Source of the DNA: Paludibacter sp. UBA6032 | Lineage (GTDB): Bacteria; Bacteroidota; Bacteroidia; Bacteroidales; Paludibacteraceae | Assembly (NCBI GenBank): GCA_002427885.1 | Contig: DIZI01000017.1 | Location: 29,879 to 93,878, forward strand | DNA length: 64,000 nucleotides | Reading direction: 5' to 3' | Shown: positions 1-8,690 of the stretch, one piece after another | Position numbering within the stretch: position 1 is the first letter of the stretch | Layout of the letters: each line of letters opens with the position of its first letter | Position numbers and translations under genes: made by a program | Notes under the pieces: generated by a model | What the model saw: the letters and a program-made list of their open reading frames with translations, nothing else | Database searches by the model: none | Told to the model about the DNA's origin: nothing

Positions 1-27
1 GTTTGATTACAAATTTAATTTTACATT

Positions 28-1302
28 ATGCATTTATTAGTCGTTGGAATTAACTTCAAAACAGCAGATGTAAGCATAAGGGAAAAACTCCATTTTTCTA
101 ACGAAGCGAATCCGAATGCATTAAGTCTCCTGAATTCATATAAAACAATCAACGGAAGTGTCATTTTATCAACCTGTAACCGGGTTGAAATATATGCTTC
201 TGTTACCGATGTAGAAGATGGTGGTGATGAAGTTCTTGATTTTATCAGTTCATTTCATCATATTCCTATTGAATCACTCTTGCCTGTTGTGTATAAAAAA
301 AACTGCCAGGAAGCTGTTGTTCATTTGTTTAAAGTCTCTTCAAGTCTGGATTCAATGGTACTGGGCGAATATCAAATTCAGGGACAAGTCAGAGATGCTT
401 ATTTCAAGGCTAAAGAGAGCCGGTCGACAAACAGTATGTTGAATAAGGTTTTTCAGACGGCCATACAAATAGGGAAAAAAGTTCGTTCGGAAACAAAAAT
501 CGGAGATGGTTCGGTATCGGTGGCAACATTAGCTGTGGATATGGTAAAACAAATTTTCGAAGACAGAACAAATGTGAATGTTTTGCTGATTGGCGCCGGA
601 AAAATTTCCAAACTGACCGCAACCTATTTACAACAACAATTTAAGAATTGTAATATAACTATTACCAATCGTTCAGATGCAAGCGAGTTAGCAAAAAGTA
701 TTGATGGTAAAACAATTGAATACTCCCAACGATTTGCAGCCATACTAGAAAACGATATAATCATAGCTTCCACCAGTGCACCAAATTTCATCGTTTGCCG
801 ACATGAAGTAAACATGATGGAAGAAGCATTGCAAGGTAAAACAAGGATTTTTATTGATTTGTCTATTCCCCGAAATATCGATCCTGAGATCAATAAAATT
901 GAAAATTGTTTTGTTTATTCCATCGATGATATCAATAAAATTATAGATTCCAATCTGGACAAAAGAAATCTGGAAGTTTCCAAAGCCGAAAAAATTATTC
1001 AGGACATATCGGAGGATTATTTCGATTGGTACTCCAAACAATTCATTATGCCAACCATGATGGAAATTAAAAAGGGAATGGCCGTTTTAAAACAAAACAC
1101 CCTGGATTTACACACATCTTTTACAAAAAAACTGGATCCGATTCAAAAAGAGGAATTAAACAAAGTGCTTGATGCCTACTCGGACAAGATTATTAAAGTA
1201 ATTATGTCTAACTTGCGGAAAGCCAGCACAAAAGAAGAAATGATTTCGATATCAAAGACATTAAAAAATTCCTTTAGCATTGACACTCATGAACAAGAGT
1301 AG
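28..1302 (+). CDS. hemA: Glutamyl-tRNA reductase
   Basis: First committed step of C5-pathway tetrapyrrole synthesis: NADPH-dependent reduction of glutamyl-tRNA(Glu) to glutamate-1-semialdehyde in the cytoplasm. At 424 residues it has the normal family length. The catalytic cysteine is Cys50 in the motif STCNRVEIYA, the conserved GEYQIQGQVRDAY segment follows near residue 112, and the NADPH-binding Rossmann loop reads LLIGAGKISKLTA near residue 188. The ATG at 28 begins the expected MHLLVVGINFKTA start. It is the first gene of a nine-gene heme operon; its last 14 bases overlap hemC, which suggests translational coupling. Only 27 bases lie upstream in this window, so its promoter is not visible. 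Confidence 0.96.
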   Translation: MHLLVVGINFKTADVSIREKLHFSNEANPNALSLLNSYKTINGSVILSTCNRVEIYASVTDVEDGGDEVLDFISSFHHIPIESLLPVVYKKNCQEAVVHLFKVSSSLDSMVLGEYQIQGQVRDAYFKAKESRSTNSMLNKVFQTAIQIGKKVRSETKIGDGSVSVATLAVDMVKQIFEDRTNVNVLLIGAGKISKLTATYLQQQFKNCNITITNRSDASELAKSIDGKTIEYSQRFAAILENDIIIASTSAPNFIVCRHEVNMMEEALQGKTRIFIDLSIPRNIDPEINKIENCFVYSIDDINKIIDSNLDKRNLEVSKAEKIIQDISEDYFDWYSKQFIMPTMMEIKKGMAVLKQNTLDLHTSFTKKLDPIQKEELNKVLDAYSDKIIKVIMSNLRKASTKEEMISISKTLKNSFSIDTHEQE

Positions 1303-2218
1303 AAAATTCGTTGTAGCTACACGACCAAGCCTCTTAGCCTACACGCAAACACAACAAACCGTTGAATTACTAAAAAAGAAGAATCCGGATTGTGAATTTG
1401 AAATCGTAAAGTTTTCTACCCACGGTGACATTGTAACCGATAAACCACTGACCGCATTCGGTGGAACCGGAGTATTTGTTAAAGAACTTGAGAATGCTAT
1501 ATTACAAGGTAAAGCTGATTTTGCCGTTCATAGTTTAAAAGATGTACCCGGTATACAACCCGAAGACTTGATACTCGCATCATTTCCAACAAGAGAAGAT
1601 CCACGCGATGTTCTTTTGATTAAAAACGGACTAGGTATCAGCGATCTGGCTGATAATTGCATCATTGGAACCGGAAGTCCACGCCGGATGGTCCAGGTAG
1701 CTAAAATGAAACCAACAGCTGCTTTTACGGATTTAAGGGGAAATGTCGACTCACGGTTAAAAAAACTGGAAGAGGGTCAATACGATGCCATTGTCATTGC
1801 TGCTGCCGGACTGAAAAGATTGGGAAAACAAATCGATGCAAATGCATTTCTGTCAGTCGACACTTGTATACCTGCCGTCGGTCAGGGTGCCATAGCCATT
1901 GAATGCCGAAAAGACGATGAAGAAACAATTGAATTATTAAGAACCATCAATGATATCGATACCGAAACAGCCATTATTGCTGAAAGAAGTTTTATGAAGA
2001 CCATTGGTGGTGGATGCAAATTCCCGCTTGGTGCCTATGCTGTAATTGAAAACAGAAACGTGCACCTATCAGTTATGTTGGGAAATCATCACACTATGCA
2101 AGTCATTCGCCTTTCAGGTAGGGCTCCCATTGCTGATGCTGAAGAATTGGGAAAAAGGCTTGCCGAAGAAATAATCGTTGATGCGACAAAACAAGGAATT
2201 GAAATTATTCGGAATTAA
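1289..2218 (+). CDS. hemC: Porphobilinogen deaminase (hydroxymethylbilane synthase)
   Basis: Polymerises four porphobilinogen molecules into hydroxymethylbilane. The 309-residue protein shows the catalytic Asp85 in HSLKDVP, the arginine-rich substrate region near residues 128-155 (TGSPRR, DLRGNVDSRL), and the dipyrromethane-cofactor cysteine Cys243 in GGGCKFPLGA. I chose the ATG at 1289 (MNKSRKFVVATR) over the TTG three codons upstream because the family N-terminus begins with the basic strand FVVATRPSLLA. It overlaps the end of hemA and is followed nine bases later by hemD. Confidence 0.96.
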   Translation: MNKSRKFVVATRPSLLAYTQTQQTVELLKKKNPDCEFEIVKFSTHGDIVTDKPLTAFGGTGVFVKELENAILQGKADFAVHSLKDVPGIQPEDLILASFPTREDPRDVLLIKNGLGISDLADNCIIGTGSPRRMVQVAKMKPTAAFTDLRGNVDSRLKKLEEGQYDAIVIAAAGLKRLGKQIDANAFLSVDTCIPAVGQGAIAIECRKDDEETIELLRTINDIDTETAIIAERSFMKTIGGGCKFPLGAYAVIENRNVHLSVMLGNHHTMQVIRLSGRAPIADAEELGKRLAEEIIVDATKQGIEIIRN

Positions 2219-2227
2219 GTATTGCTC

Positions 2228-3001
2228 ATGAGTAGTTTATTCAACAAAGTAATCATTTCTACAAGGCCATTGACAAAAAATGATTCGATTAAAAATCAGT
2301 TATTTGCAAAAGGGGCGATTGTATTGGATTTTCCCATGATAAAAATTTGTGCTGCTGATTTGTCGATTGAAATAAAAGACAGCCTTCAACAAATTACTAC
2401 TTATCAATGGATTGTGTTCACTAGCAAAAATGGAGTTGACTATTTCTTTCAGTTTTTGAACCGGTTGAATATTAAAACTGATGAGCTTTCGTCAATTAAA
2501 ATAGCGGTTGTTGGAAAAATGACTTCGGAAGAAGTCTTGAAAAATAACTGCCGCCCATATTTAATCTCATCCGGCAATACTTCTGCTGATTTATTAAAGG
2601 AACTTGCTGAAAAAATTAAACCATCAGAAAAAGTTTTACTTGCTCTTGGTGAATTGGCTGAAGATACATTTGAGAAAGGATTAGTCAATTCTGGTAAAAT
2701 TACCCGGATAAATGTCTACAAAACAGTACAACCGGATATGATTTCAACAGAAATAATTGAAAGAATAAAGAAAGATAATTACCATATTATTCTTTTCACA
2801 AGCCCATCAGGGGTACAATATTTCAACAAAATTATGAGTGATAACAAGATAATTGTTGATTTCAGAACTGCTTGTATCGGTGTAACAACTGAAAAAGCAA
2901 TGCTGAAAAACAATTGCAAACCTTTATTTGTTTCTCAGAGGTCAAATGGAGAAACGTTTGTCAATGAATTAGAACGATTTTTCAATAACATAAAAAATTA
3001 A
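2228..3001 (+). CDS. hemD: Uroporphyrinogen-III synthase
   Basis: Cyclises hydroxymethylbilane with inversion of ring D to uroporphyrinogen III, the branch point shared with the siroheme genes at 10-12 kb. HemD is a poorly conserved family. The call rests on the 257-residue length, the two-lobe pattern with strands such as VIISTRPL at the N-terminus, WIVFTSKNGVDYFF near residue 60 and IILFTSPSGVQYF near residue 185, and its place between hemC and hemB. The ATG at 2228 is preferred to an in-frame TTG at 2222. The stop is three bases before the hemB start. Confidence 0.9.
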   Translation: MSSLFNKVIISTRPLTKNDSIKNQLFAKGAIVLDFPMIKICAADLSIEIKDSLQQITTYQWIVFTSKNGVDYFFQFLNRLNIKTDELSSIKIAVVGKMTSEEVLKNNCRPYLISSGNTSADLLKELAEKIKPSEKVLLALGELAEDTFEKGLVNSGKITRINVYKTVQPDMISTEIIERIKKDNYHIILFTSPSGVQYFNKIMSDNKIIVDFRTACIGVTTEKAMLKNNCKPLFVSQRSNGETFVNELERFFNNIKN

Positions 3002-3004
3002 GAT

Positions 3005-3985
3005 ATGTCATTTCCAGTAACAAGACTTCGTCGCTTAAGAAAGAATCCTATTCTCAGGAATATGATTTCAGAAACATCAATCAGTGTTAATGATTTAATT
3101 ATGCCTTTATTTGTTTGCCCGGGTACAAATGTAAACAATCCGATTTCTTCCATGCCCGGAAATTCTCAACTTTCTATTGATTTACTTGTTGAGGAATGTG
3201 GCAAATTATTAGCAGTAGGTGTAAAATCCGTTTTACTTTTCGGAATTCCTGAAAGCAAAGATGAGACCGGAGAAGTAGCCTGTGGTCACAACAGCATTGT
3301 TCAGAAAGCCATTCGTGCTATCAAAGAACGATTTGGTGACGAAATACTTATTGTTGCTGATGTTTGTAACTGTGAATATACCACGCACGGACATTGCGGT
3401 ACAATAGTAGATGGTGATGTTGACAACGACCTTACGCTTGTAACACTGGCCAAACAATCACTGTCACTGGCTCAGGCCGGAGCCGATATTATCGCTCCGA
3501 GCGACATGATGGACGGACGTGTAAAGAAAATTCGTGAAATACTTGATGAAAATGGTTTTAGCCATACGCCCATAATGGCTTATTCGGCAAAATATGCTTC
3601 CGGTTTTTACGGACCGTTTCGCGAAGCGGCAGAATCAGCTCCAAAATTTGGTGATCGCCGCAGTTACCAAATGAATCCGGCAAACTCCGACGAAGCCATG
3701 CGCGAAATTGCATTGGACATCGACGAAGGGGCTGATATAGTGATGGTAAAACCGGCCATGAGTTATCTGGATATTATTCGCCGAACTAAAGATACGTTCA
3801 ATATCCCGATTGCAGCCTACAGTGTAAGCGGTGAATTCTCGATGGTGAAAGCTGCCGCCGCCAATGGATGGATTGACGAGGAACGCATCATGATGGAAAT
3901 TATTACATCTATTAAAAGAGCCGGTGCCGATATAATTATCACCTATTTTGCAAAAGAAATTGCCGAGGTGTTGAATAGAAAATAA
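3005..3985 (+). CDS. hemB: Delta-aminolevulinic acid dehydratase (porphobilinogen synthase)
   Basis: Condenses two 5-aminolevulinate molecules into porphobilinogen. The 326-residue sequence has the Schiff-base lysine Lys249 in MVKPAMSYLDII and the second active-site lysine Lys196 in YSAKYASGFYGPF. The metal site is of the zinc type: Cys121, Cys123 and Cys131 in DVCNCEYTTHGHCG, rather than the aspartate-rich magnesium version. Within the operon it lies three bases after hemD and three bases before hemL. Confidence 0.97.
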   Translation: MSFPVTRLRRLRKNPILRNMISETSISVNDLIMPLFVCPGTNVNNPISSMPGNSQLSIDLLVEECGKLLAVGVKSVLLFGIPESKDETGEVACGHNSIVQKAIRAIKERFGDEILIVADVCNCEYTTHGHCGTIVDGDVDNDLTLVTLAKQSLSLAQAGADIIAPSDMMDGRVKKIREILDENGFSHTPIMAYSAKYASGFYGPFREAAESAPKFGDRRSYQMNPANSDEAMREIALDIDEGADIVMVKPAMSYLDIIRRTKDTFNIPIAAYSVSGEFSMVKAAAANGWIDEERIMMEIITSIKRAGADIIITYFAKEIAEVLNRK

Positions 3986-3988
3986 AAG

Positions 3989-5278
3989 ATGAATACCGAA
4001 AAAAGTAAAATTGCTTTCCAAAAAGCACGCGAGATAATTCCCGGAGGTGTAAATTCTCCTGTCAGAGCTTTCAAAAGTGTAGGCGGACAACCATTGCTAA
4101 TCAGCAAAGGTAAGGGCTCAAAAATTACCGATATTGATGGAAATGAATACATAGATTTTATCAGTTCATGGGGACCATTAATTTTGGGTCATGCTTATCC
4201 ACCTATTGTTGAAGCAATTCAAAAAGCGGCTGAGCTTGGAACAAGTTACGGTGCTCCGACTTTGCAGGAAACCGAAATGGCAGAACTGATTGTCAGCATG
4301 GTTCCATCAATTGAAATGGTACGAATGGTAAGTTCGGGCACGGAAGCCACCATGAGTGCCATTCGGCTGGCTCGGGGTGTTACCGGAAGAAATAAAATTC
4401 TGAAGTTTGCAGGCTGTTATCACGGTCATGGCGACAGTTTTTTGATTAAAGCAGGATCGGGTGCATTGACACTTGGTTTGCCCGACAGTCCGGGAGTACC
4501 CGAAAGCATTGCCAAAGACACACTCACGGCGAATTATAACGATATTGCTTCGGTAGAAAAAGTATTTGCTGAATTTGGAAAAGAAATTGCTGCTATCATT
4601 GTTGAACCTGTTGCTGCCAATATGGGGGTAGTACTTCCCGAAAAAGGATTTTTAGAAGGACTAAGAAGTATTACCGAAAAACATGGTGCATTGTTGATTT
4701 TTGATGAAGTGATAACCGGATTCAGATTGTCACCCGGCGGAGCCCAACAATATTACGGGGTGATGCCCGACATTACCACCCTTGGAAAAATTATAGGCGG
4801 AGGTTTGCCTGTTGGCGCTTATGGCGGGAAAAAATCCATCATGGAGCAGCTCGCACCTGTAGGTCCAATATATCAGGCAGGAACATTATCGGGAAATCCC
4901 CTGGCAATGGCTGCCGGCATAGTAATGCTCAAAACATTGAAAAATAATCCGTCCATTTATACCGAACTCGAACGCAAAGCGGCAAAATTAGAAAAAGGAT
5001 TGAAAGAAAATCTACAAAAAACCGGGACACAAGCAGTGATCAACCGGGTTGGCTCTTTGATGACAGTATTTTTCACGGATTTGGAAAAAATTGAATCATT
5101 CGAACAAGTAATGCAATCAGATCAGGAAAAATATGCGAAGTATTTCAGGTTGGCACTTGAATCGGGTATCTATTTAGCTCCTTCGCAATTCGAAGCTGCC
5201 TTTATTTCAAATGCACACAGCAATGAAGATATTGAAAAAACAATAGAAGCCAGCTTAAAAGCTATGATGATTCTATAA
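3989..5278 (+). CDS. hemL: Glutamate-1-semialdehyde 2,1-aminomutase
   Basis: PLP enzyme that moves the amino group of glutamate-1-semialdehyde to give 5-aminolevulinate, the step between HemA and HemB. It is 429 residues long, as usual. It shows the N-terminal PGGVNSPVRAF signature, the SSGTEATMSAIRLARG phosphate-binding segment near residue 115, FDEVITGFR near 238 and the PLP lysine Lys267 in TTLGKIIGGGLPVGAYGG. Gene order in this operon does not follow reaction order, because hemL sits after hemB. Confidence 0.97.
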   Translation: MNTEKSKIAFQKAREIIPGGVNSPVRAFKSVGGQPLLISKGKGSKITDIDGNEYIDFISSWGPLILGHAYPPIVEAIQKAAELGTSYGAPTLQETEMAELIVSMVPSIEMVRMVSSGTEATMSAIRLARGVTGRNKILKFAGCYHGHGDSFLIKAGSGALTLGLPDSPGVPESIAKDTLTANYNDIASVEKVFAEFGKEIAAIIVEPVAANMGVVLPEKGFLEGLRSITEKHGALLIFDEVITGFRLSPGGAQQYYGVMPDITTLGKIIGGGLPVGAYGGKKSIMEQLAPVGPIYQAGTLSGNPLAMAAGIVMLKTLKNNPSIYTELERKAAKLEKGLKENLQKTGTQAVINRVGSLMTVFFTDLEKIESFEQVMQSDQEKYAKYFRLALESGIYLAPSQFEAAFISNAHSNEDIEKTIEASLKAMMIL

Positions 5279-5322
5279 ATCAACATAGCCTTTAAAAATT
5301 TCATTTTACCAATAAAAAGAAT

Positions 5323-6360
5323 ATGTCTAATTCAATATTTACAGATACGCTCAAAGGCATTAAAACAGAAAGACCGCCGGTTTGGTTTATGCGGCAGGCA
5401 GGCCGGGTTCTTCCTTCCTACCTTAAATTACGTGAGAAATACGGCTTTCGAGAGTTAATGTTACAGCCGGAACTTGCGGCTGAAGTAACCTTGCTTCCCG
5501 TTAAAGATTTGGGTGTAGATGCTGCCATTTTGTTTTCGGATATACTTGTTATTCCCGAAGCGTTGGGTATGGATTTAAAATTCACCGATAAAGGACCCAT
5601 TTTTGAATTCCCTCTTCGGGATATTCAAAACCAAATTAAGAATCTGAAACCCGACTCATCGAAACTGGAGCATATCTATAAAGCCCTGGATATTATCAAA
5701 CAGCAAAAACCGGAAGATGTAGGGTTGATTGGATTTTGCGGAGCACCATTCACCACTTTTTGTTATATGGTTGAAGGAAACAGTGTTAATCACAATTTCT
5801 CCAATGCCATTAGATTATTTTACAATAATCCCGAATTATGTGCTCAAATTTTGGAAATAATCACCGAACTTTCCATTGAATATGCCACTACGCAGGCAGA
5901 GCATGGAATTGATGTTTTCCAATTGTTCGAAACGCATGCCGGTTTGATTCCTTACGATTTGTATATCGAACGGATACTACCTTACGTGAAACGAATTACA
6001 AATGCGGTGAGAAGTAAAAACACGCCTGTAATTTTCTTTCCGAAAGGAATTGGTGCAGGAATATCAGGTGTCAATAAAGATATTGCCGACTTTGTCAGCG
6101 TCGACTGGCAAATGTCAATGAATGATGCCAGAACTTTGGTTGATGGTGAGGTTGGGCTACAAGGCAATCTTGATCCGCGCATATTAGCTATTGACAATAA
6201 AATACAATTAGAAAAAGAACTCGAAAAATATCTTGAATTCGGGAAAATGAACCAAAACTGGATTTTCAATGCAGGACATGGTTTATCGCCTGACAATAAA
6301 GTCGAAAATGTAAAGTTCGTGGTAGATTGGGTGAAGAAAACTAATTGGAACAGAAACTAA
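5323..6360 (+). CDS. hemE: Uroporphyrinogen decarboxylase
   Basis: Decarboxylates the four acetate side chains of uroporphyrinogen III to coproporphyrinogen III. It is 345 residues long. The N-terminal substrate-binding signature reads PPVWFMRQAGRVLPSYLKLR, the acidic DAAILFSDILVIPEALG segment follows near residue 67, and GFCGAPFTTFCYMVEG lies near residue 137. A 44-base gap separates it from hemL; I see no terminator in that gap. Confidence 0.97.
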   Translation: MSNSIFTDTLKGIKTERPPVWFMRQAGRVLPSYLKLREKYGFRELMLQPELAAEVTLLPVKDLGVDAAILFSDILVIPEALGMDLKFTDKGPIFEFPLRDIQNQIKNLKPDSSKLEHIYKALDIIKQQKPEDVGLIGFCGAPFTTFCYMVEGNSVNHNFSNAIRLFYNNPELCAQILEIITELSIEYATTQAEHGIDVFQLFETHAGLIPYDLYIERILPYVKRITNAVRSKNTPVIFFPKGIGAGISGVNKDIADFVSVDWQMSMNDARTLVDGEVGLQGNLDPRILAIDNKIQLEKELEKYLEFGKMNQNWIFNAGHGLSPDNKVENVKFVVDWVKKTNWNRN

Positions 6361-6390
6361 ACATTTTGCATTTTTACAAATAATAATTCA

Positions 6391-7767
6391 ATGAAAATAA
6401 CCCCTCAATTTTTAGATAAATACAATAAAACCGGACCCCGTTATACAAGTTATCCACCGGCAACAAGCTTTAGTACCAAATTTACTTCTTCCGAATTTGT
6501 ACCTGCCGTTATTAAATCGAATGACGAATATCCTGAAAGCATTTCTATTTACATTCATATACCGTTTTGTCCACAACTTTGTTTCTTTTGCGGTTGCAAT
6601 ACCAGCGCTTTTGATAGTACTGTCAAAGTAAGACGTTATATCGACTGCGTCCTGAAAGAAATTGATACAGTGGCTCAACATATCGACAAATCACGCAAAG
6701 TGAGCCAGATTCACTGGGGCGGTGGAACTCCAAATTCAATAAATTATGATTTTATTGAAGAAATAATTGATAAAATAAAATCTCATTTCAGTTTTAGCGA
6801 AAAATGTGAAGTGGCCATCGAATGCAGCCCGGCCTATCTGGAATTGGAACATATTGACCGTTTGGCAAAGATTGGATTTAACCGTTTGAGTATAGGTATT
6901 CAGGATTTTCATTTGGATGTGTTGAATGCAATCAACCGCAAACCATCAAAACATCCAATTGAACAGGTAATTCAACGAATCCGTGAAAATAATTTTGATG
7001 GTGTAAACCTTGATCTGGTTTATGGATTGCCACTTCAAACCCTCGAATCTTTCAAAGAAAATATTGAAAAAGCAATAGCTCTTTCGCCCGACAGAATTGT
7101 CACTTTTTCATACGCCCACGTACCCTGGGTAAATTCATTGCAAATGAAAATGGATGAGAATAAAATGGCTGGTCCGGAAGAAAAACTCAACATGCTTTTA
7201 TTGGCTTATGATATGCTGACAAAAAACGGCTATGAAGCAATCGGGATGGATCATTTTGCTAAACCAACAGACGATCTGGCCATTGCAAAACATAACAAAA
7301 ACCTTCATCGCAATTTTCAGGGATATTGTACCCGCGAAACGACCGGACAGGTTTATGCTTTCGGGACTTCCTCCATTTCGCAACTTTGGGGAACGTATGC
7401 ACAGAACATCAAAAACCTGCATCAATACATGGATGCAATAGAGGCAACCGGATTGGCTACCGATAGAGGTTATAGCTTGACGAAAGAAGAAACCGTTATC
7501 CGTGAAGTGATTAATGAAGTAATGTGTAACGGTTATCTCGATTTTGATGTTATTGCCCGACGGTTGAAAATAACGGCAGAAGAAGTAAAAACAATTACCA
7601 ATTATAATCCGTCAAAACTTCAACCGTTTATTGAAGATGGTTTGGTAGAAATTGTTGATGACAAAATACATGTAAGTGCTGACGGTATGTTTGTGGTTCG
7701 GAATATTGCCATGCTGTTTGATCCGAATTTAGGAATTACCGAGTCCAAATTTTCGAGAGTCGTATGA
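6391..7767 (+). CDS. hemN: Oxygen-independent coproporphyrinogen III dehydrogenase (radical SAM)
   Basis: Radical SAM enzyme converting coproporphyrinogen III to protoporphyrinogen IX without oxygen. The 458-residue protein has the HemN-type cluster motif at residues 60-69: Cys60, Cys64 and Cys67 bind the 4Fe-4S cluster and Cys69 is the extra conserved cysteine (FCPQLCFFCGCN). It is preceded by the HemN-specific N-terminal PRYTSYPPA segment, which separates true HemN from HemW. The glycine-rich SAM motif HWGGGTPN follows near residue 108. The C-terminal HemN domain is present. Its stop overlaps the hemH start by four bases (ATGA). Confidence 0.95.
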   Translation: MKITPQFLDKYNKTGPRYTSYPPATSFSTKFTSSEFVPAVIKSNDEYPESISIYIHIPFCPQLCFFCGCNTSAFDSTVKVRRYIDCVLKEIDTVAQHIDKSRKVSQIHWGGGTPNSINYDFIEEIIDKIKSHFSFSEKCEVAIECSPAYLELEHIDRLAKIGFNRLSIGIQDFHLDVLNAINRKPSKHPIEQVIQRIRENNFDGVNLDLVYGLPLQTLESFKENIEKAIALSPDRIVTFSYAHVPWVNSLQMKMDENKMAGPEEKLNMLLLAYDMLTKNGYEAIGMDHFAKPTDDLAIAKHNKNLHRNFQGYCTRETTGQVYAFGTSSISQLWGTYAQNIKNLHQYMDAIEATGLATDRGYSLTKEETVIREVINEVMCNGYLDFDVIARRLKITAEEVKTITNYNPSKLQPFIEDGLVEIVDDKIHVSADGMFVVRNIAMLFDPNLGITESKFSRVV

Positions 7768-8690
7768 CAGGCGTATTATTAATCAATATGGGATCCCCGC
7801 TTTCCAAAAAGGAAATGAGGCAATTTCTGTTTAATATGTTCAGTGACAAAGCCATTCTACCCTTTCCTAAGTTTCAGCGAACCTTACTTGCATTGATAAT
7901 CAGTACATTCAGACATTCAGGTTCGTGGAAAAAATACCAGCAAATTGGTGGCTCGAAGTTGAAAGATTCAATGGCAATTATTACGGCCGATCTTGCTTCG
8001 GAGATTGGGAAAGACTACCTGGTTACGGCTGCATATTCGTATAGTAAACCGGATATACTTACTGAAATTGAATGTTTACGCAGCAAAGGCATTTCAGAAA
8101 TCAAAGTCATGACCATGTATCCGCATTCGAGTATTTCTACTACCGAAAGTGTAAAAACCGATCTCGACAAAGTACGTGAAAAATATCCTGAACTTCACAT
8201 TTCGGAACCTGAAACCTATGGTGAGAATGATAATTTCATTCATTATTGGGTGGATATTATTCAGGAAGCTATTCAAAAACAGTCATATAAAAATCCAACA
8301 TTGGTGTTCAGCGCCCACTCCATTCCGGCTTATCTGGTGGAACAAGGCGACACGTATGTTGATGAAATAAATGCTTCTGCAAAGTTGATTGCCGGCAAAC
8401 TGGGGTTGCCATACCGCGTTGCTTTTCAGTCGAAAATTGGCCGGGTAAAATGGGTGGATCCGGACACCAAAGATTGCCTGAAAACCATGAAAGCTGAGAA
8501 TATTGATGAAATCATGCTGGTACCCATCAGCTTTGTAAACGAAAATCTGGAAACAGCTTACGATCAGGGCATCGAAATAGTACCTTACGGCATAAATGAA
8601 TTGGGTATTAAAAACATTTGCCGGGTTGAAATCCCCCCATCGCACCCACTTTTGATTGCCGTATTCAAACAACTTTTAGCAAAATCATGA
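7764..8690 (+). CDS. hemH: Ferrochelatase
   Basis: Inserts ferrous iron into a porphyrin to make heme. The 308-residue protein shows the metal-binding histidine His185 in FSAHSIP and the acidic PISFVNENLETAYD motif with Glu260 and Glu263. No C-terminal iron-sulfur cysteines are present, so this is the cluster-free type. The N-terminus TGVLLINMGSP is typical. It overlaps hemN and hemG by four bases on each side, giving a tightly coupled hemN-hemH-hemG end to the operon. With HemN upstream, protoporphyrin IX is the expected substrate; that is inference from gene content. Confidence 0.93.
   Translation: MTGVLLINMGSPLSKKEMRQFLFNMFSDKAILPFPKFQRTLLALIISTFRHSGSWKKYQQIGGSKLKDSMAIITADLASEIGKDYLVTAAYSYSKPDILTEIECLRSKGISEIKVMTMYPHSSISTTESVKTDLDKVREKYPELHISEPETYGENDNFIHYWVDIIQEAIQKQSYKNPTLVFSAHSIPAYLVEQGDTYVDEINASAKLIAGKLGLPYRVAFQSKIGRVKWVDPDTKDCLKTMKAENIDEIMLVPISFVNENLETAYDQGIEIVPYGINELGIKNICRVEIPPSHPLLIAVFKQLLAKS

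Noticed and set aside
8283..8672. Antisense open frame of 129 codons within hemH
   Set aside because: Shadow of hemH; the hemH frame has conserved catalytic motifs across the same bases.
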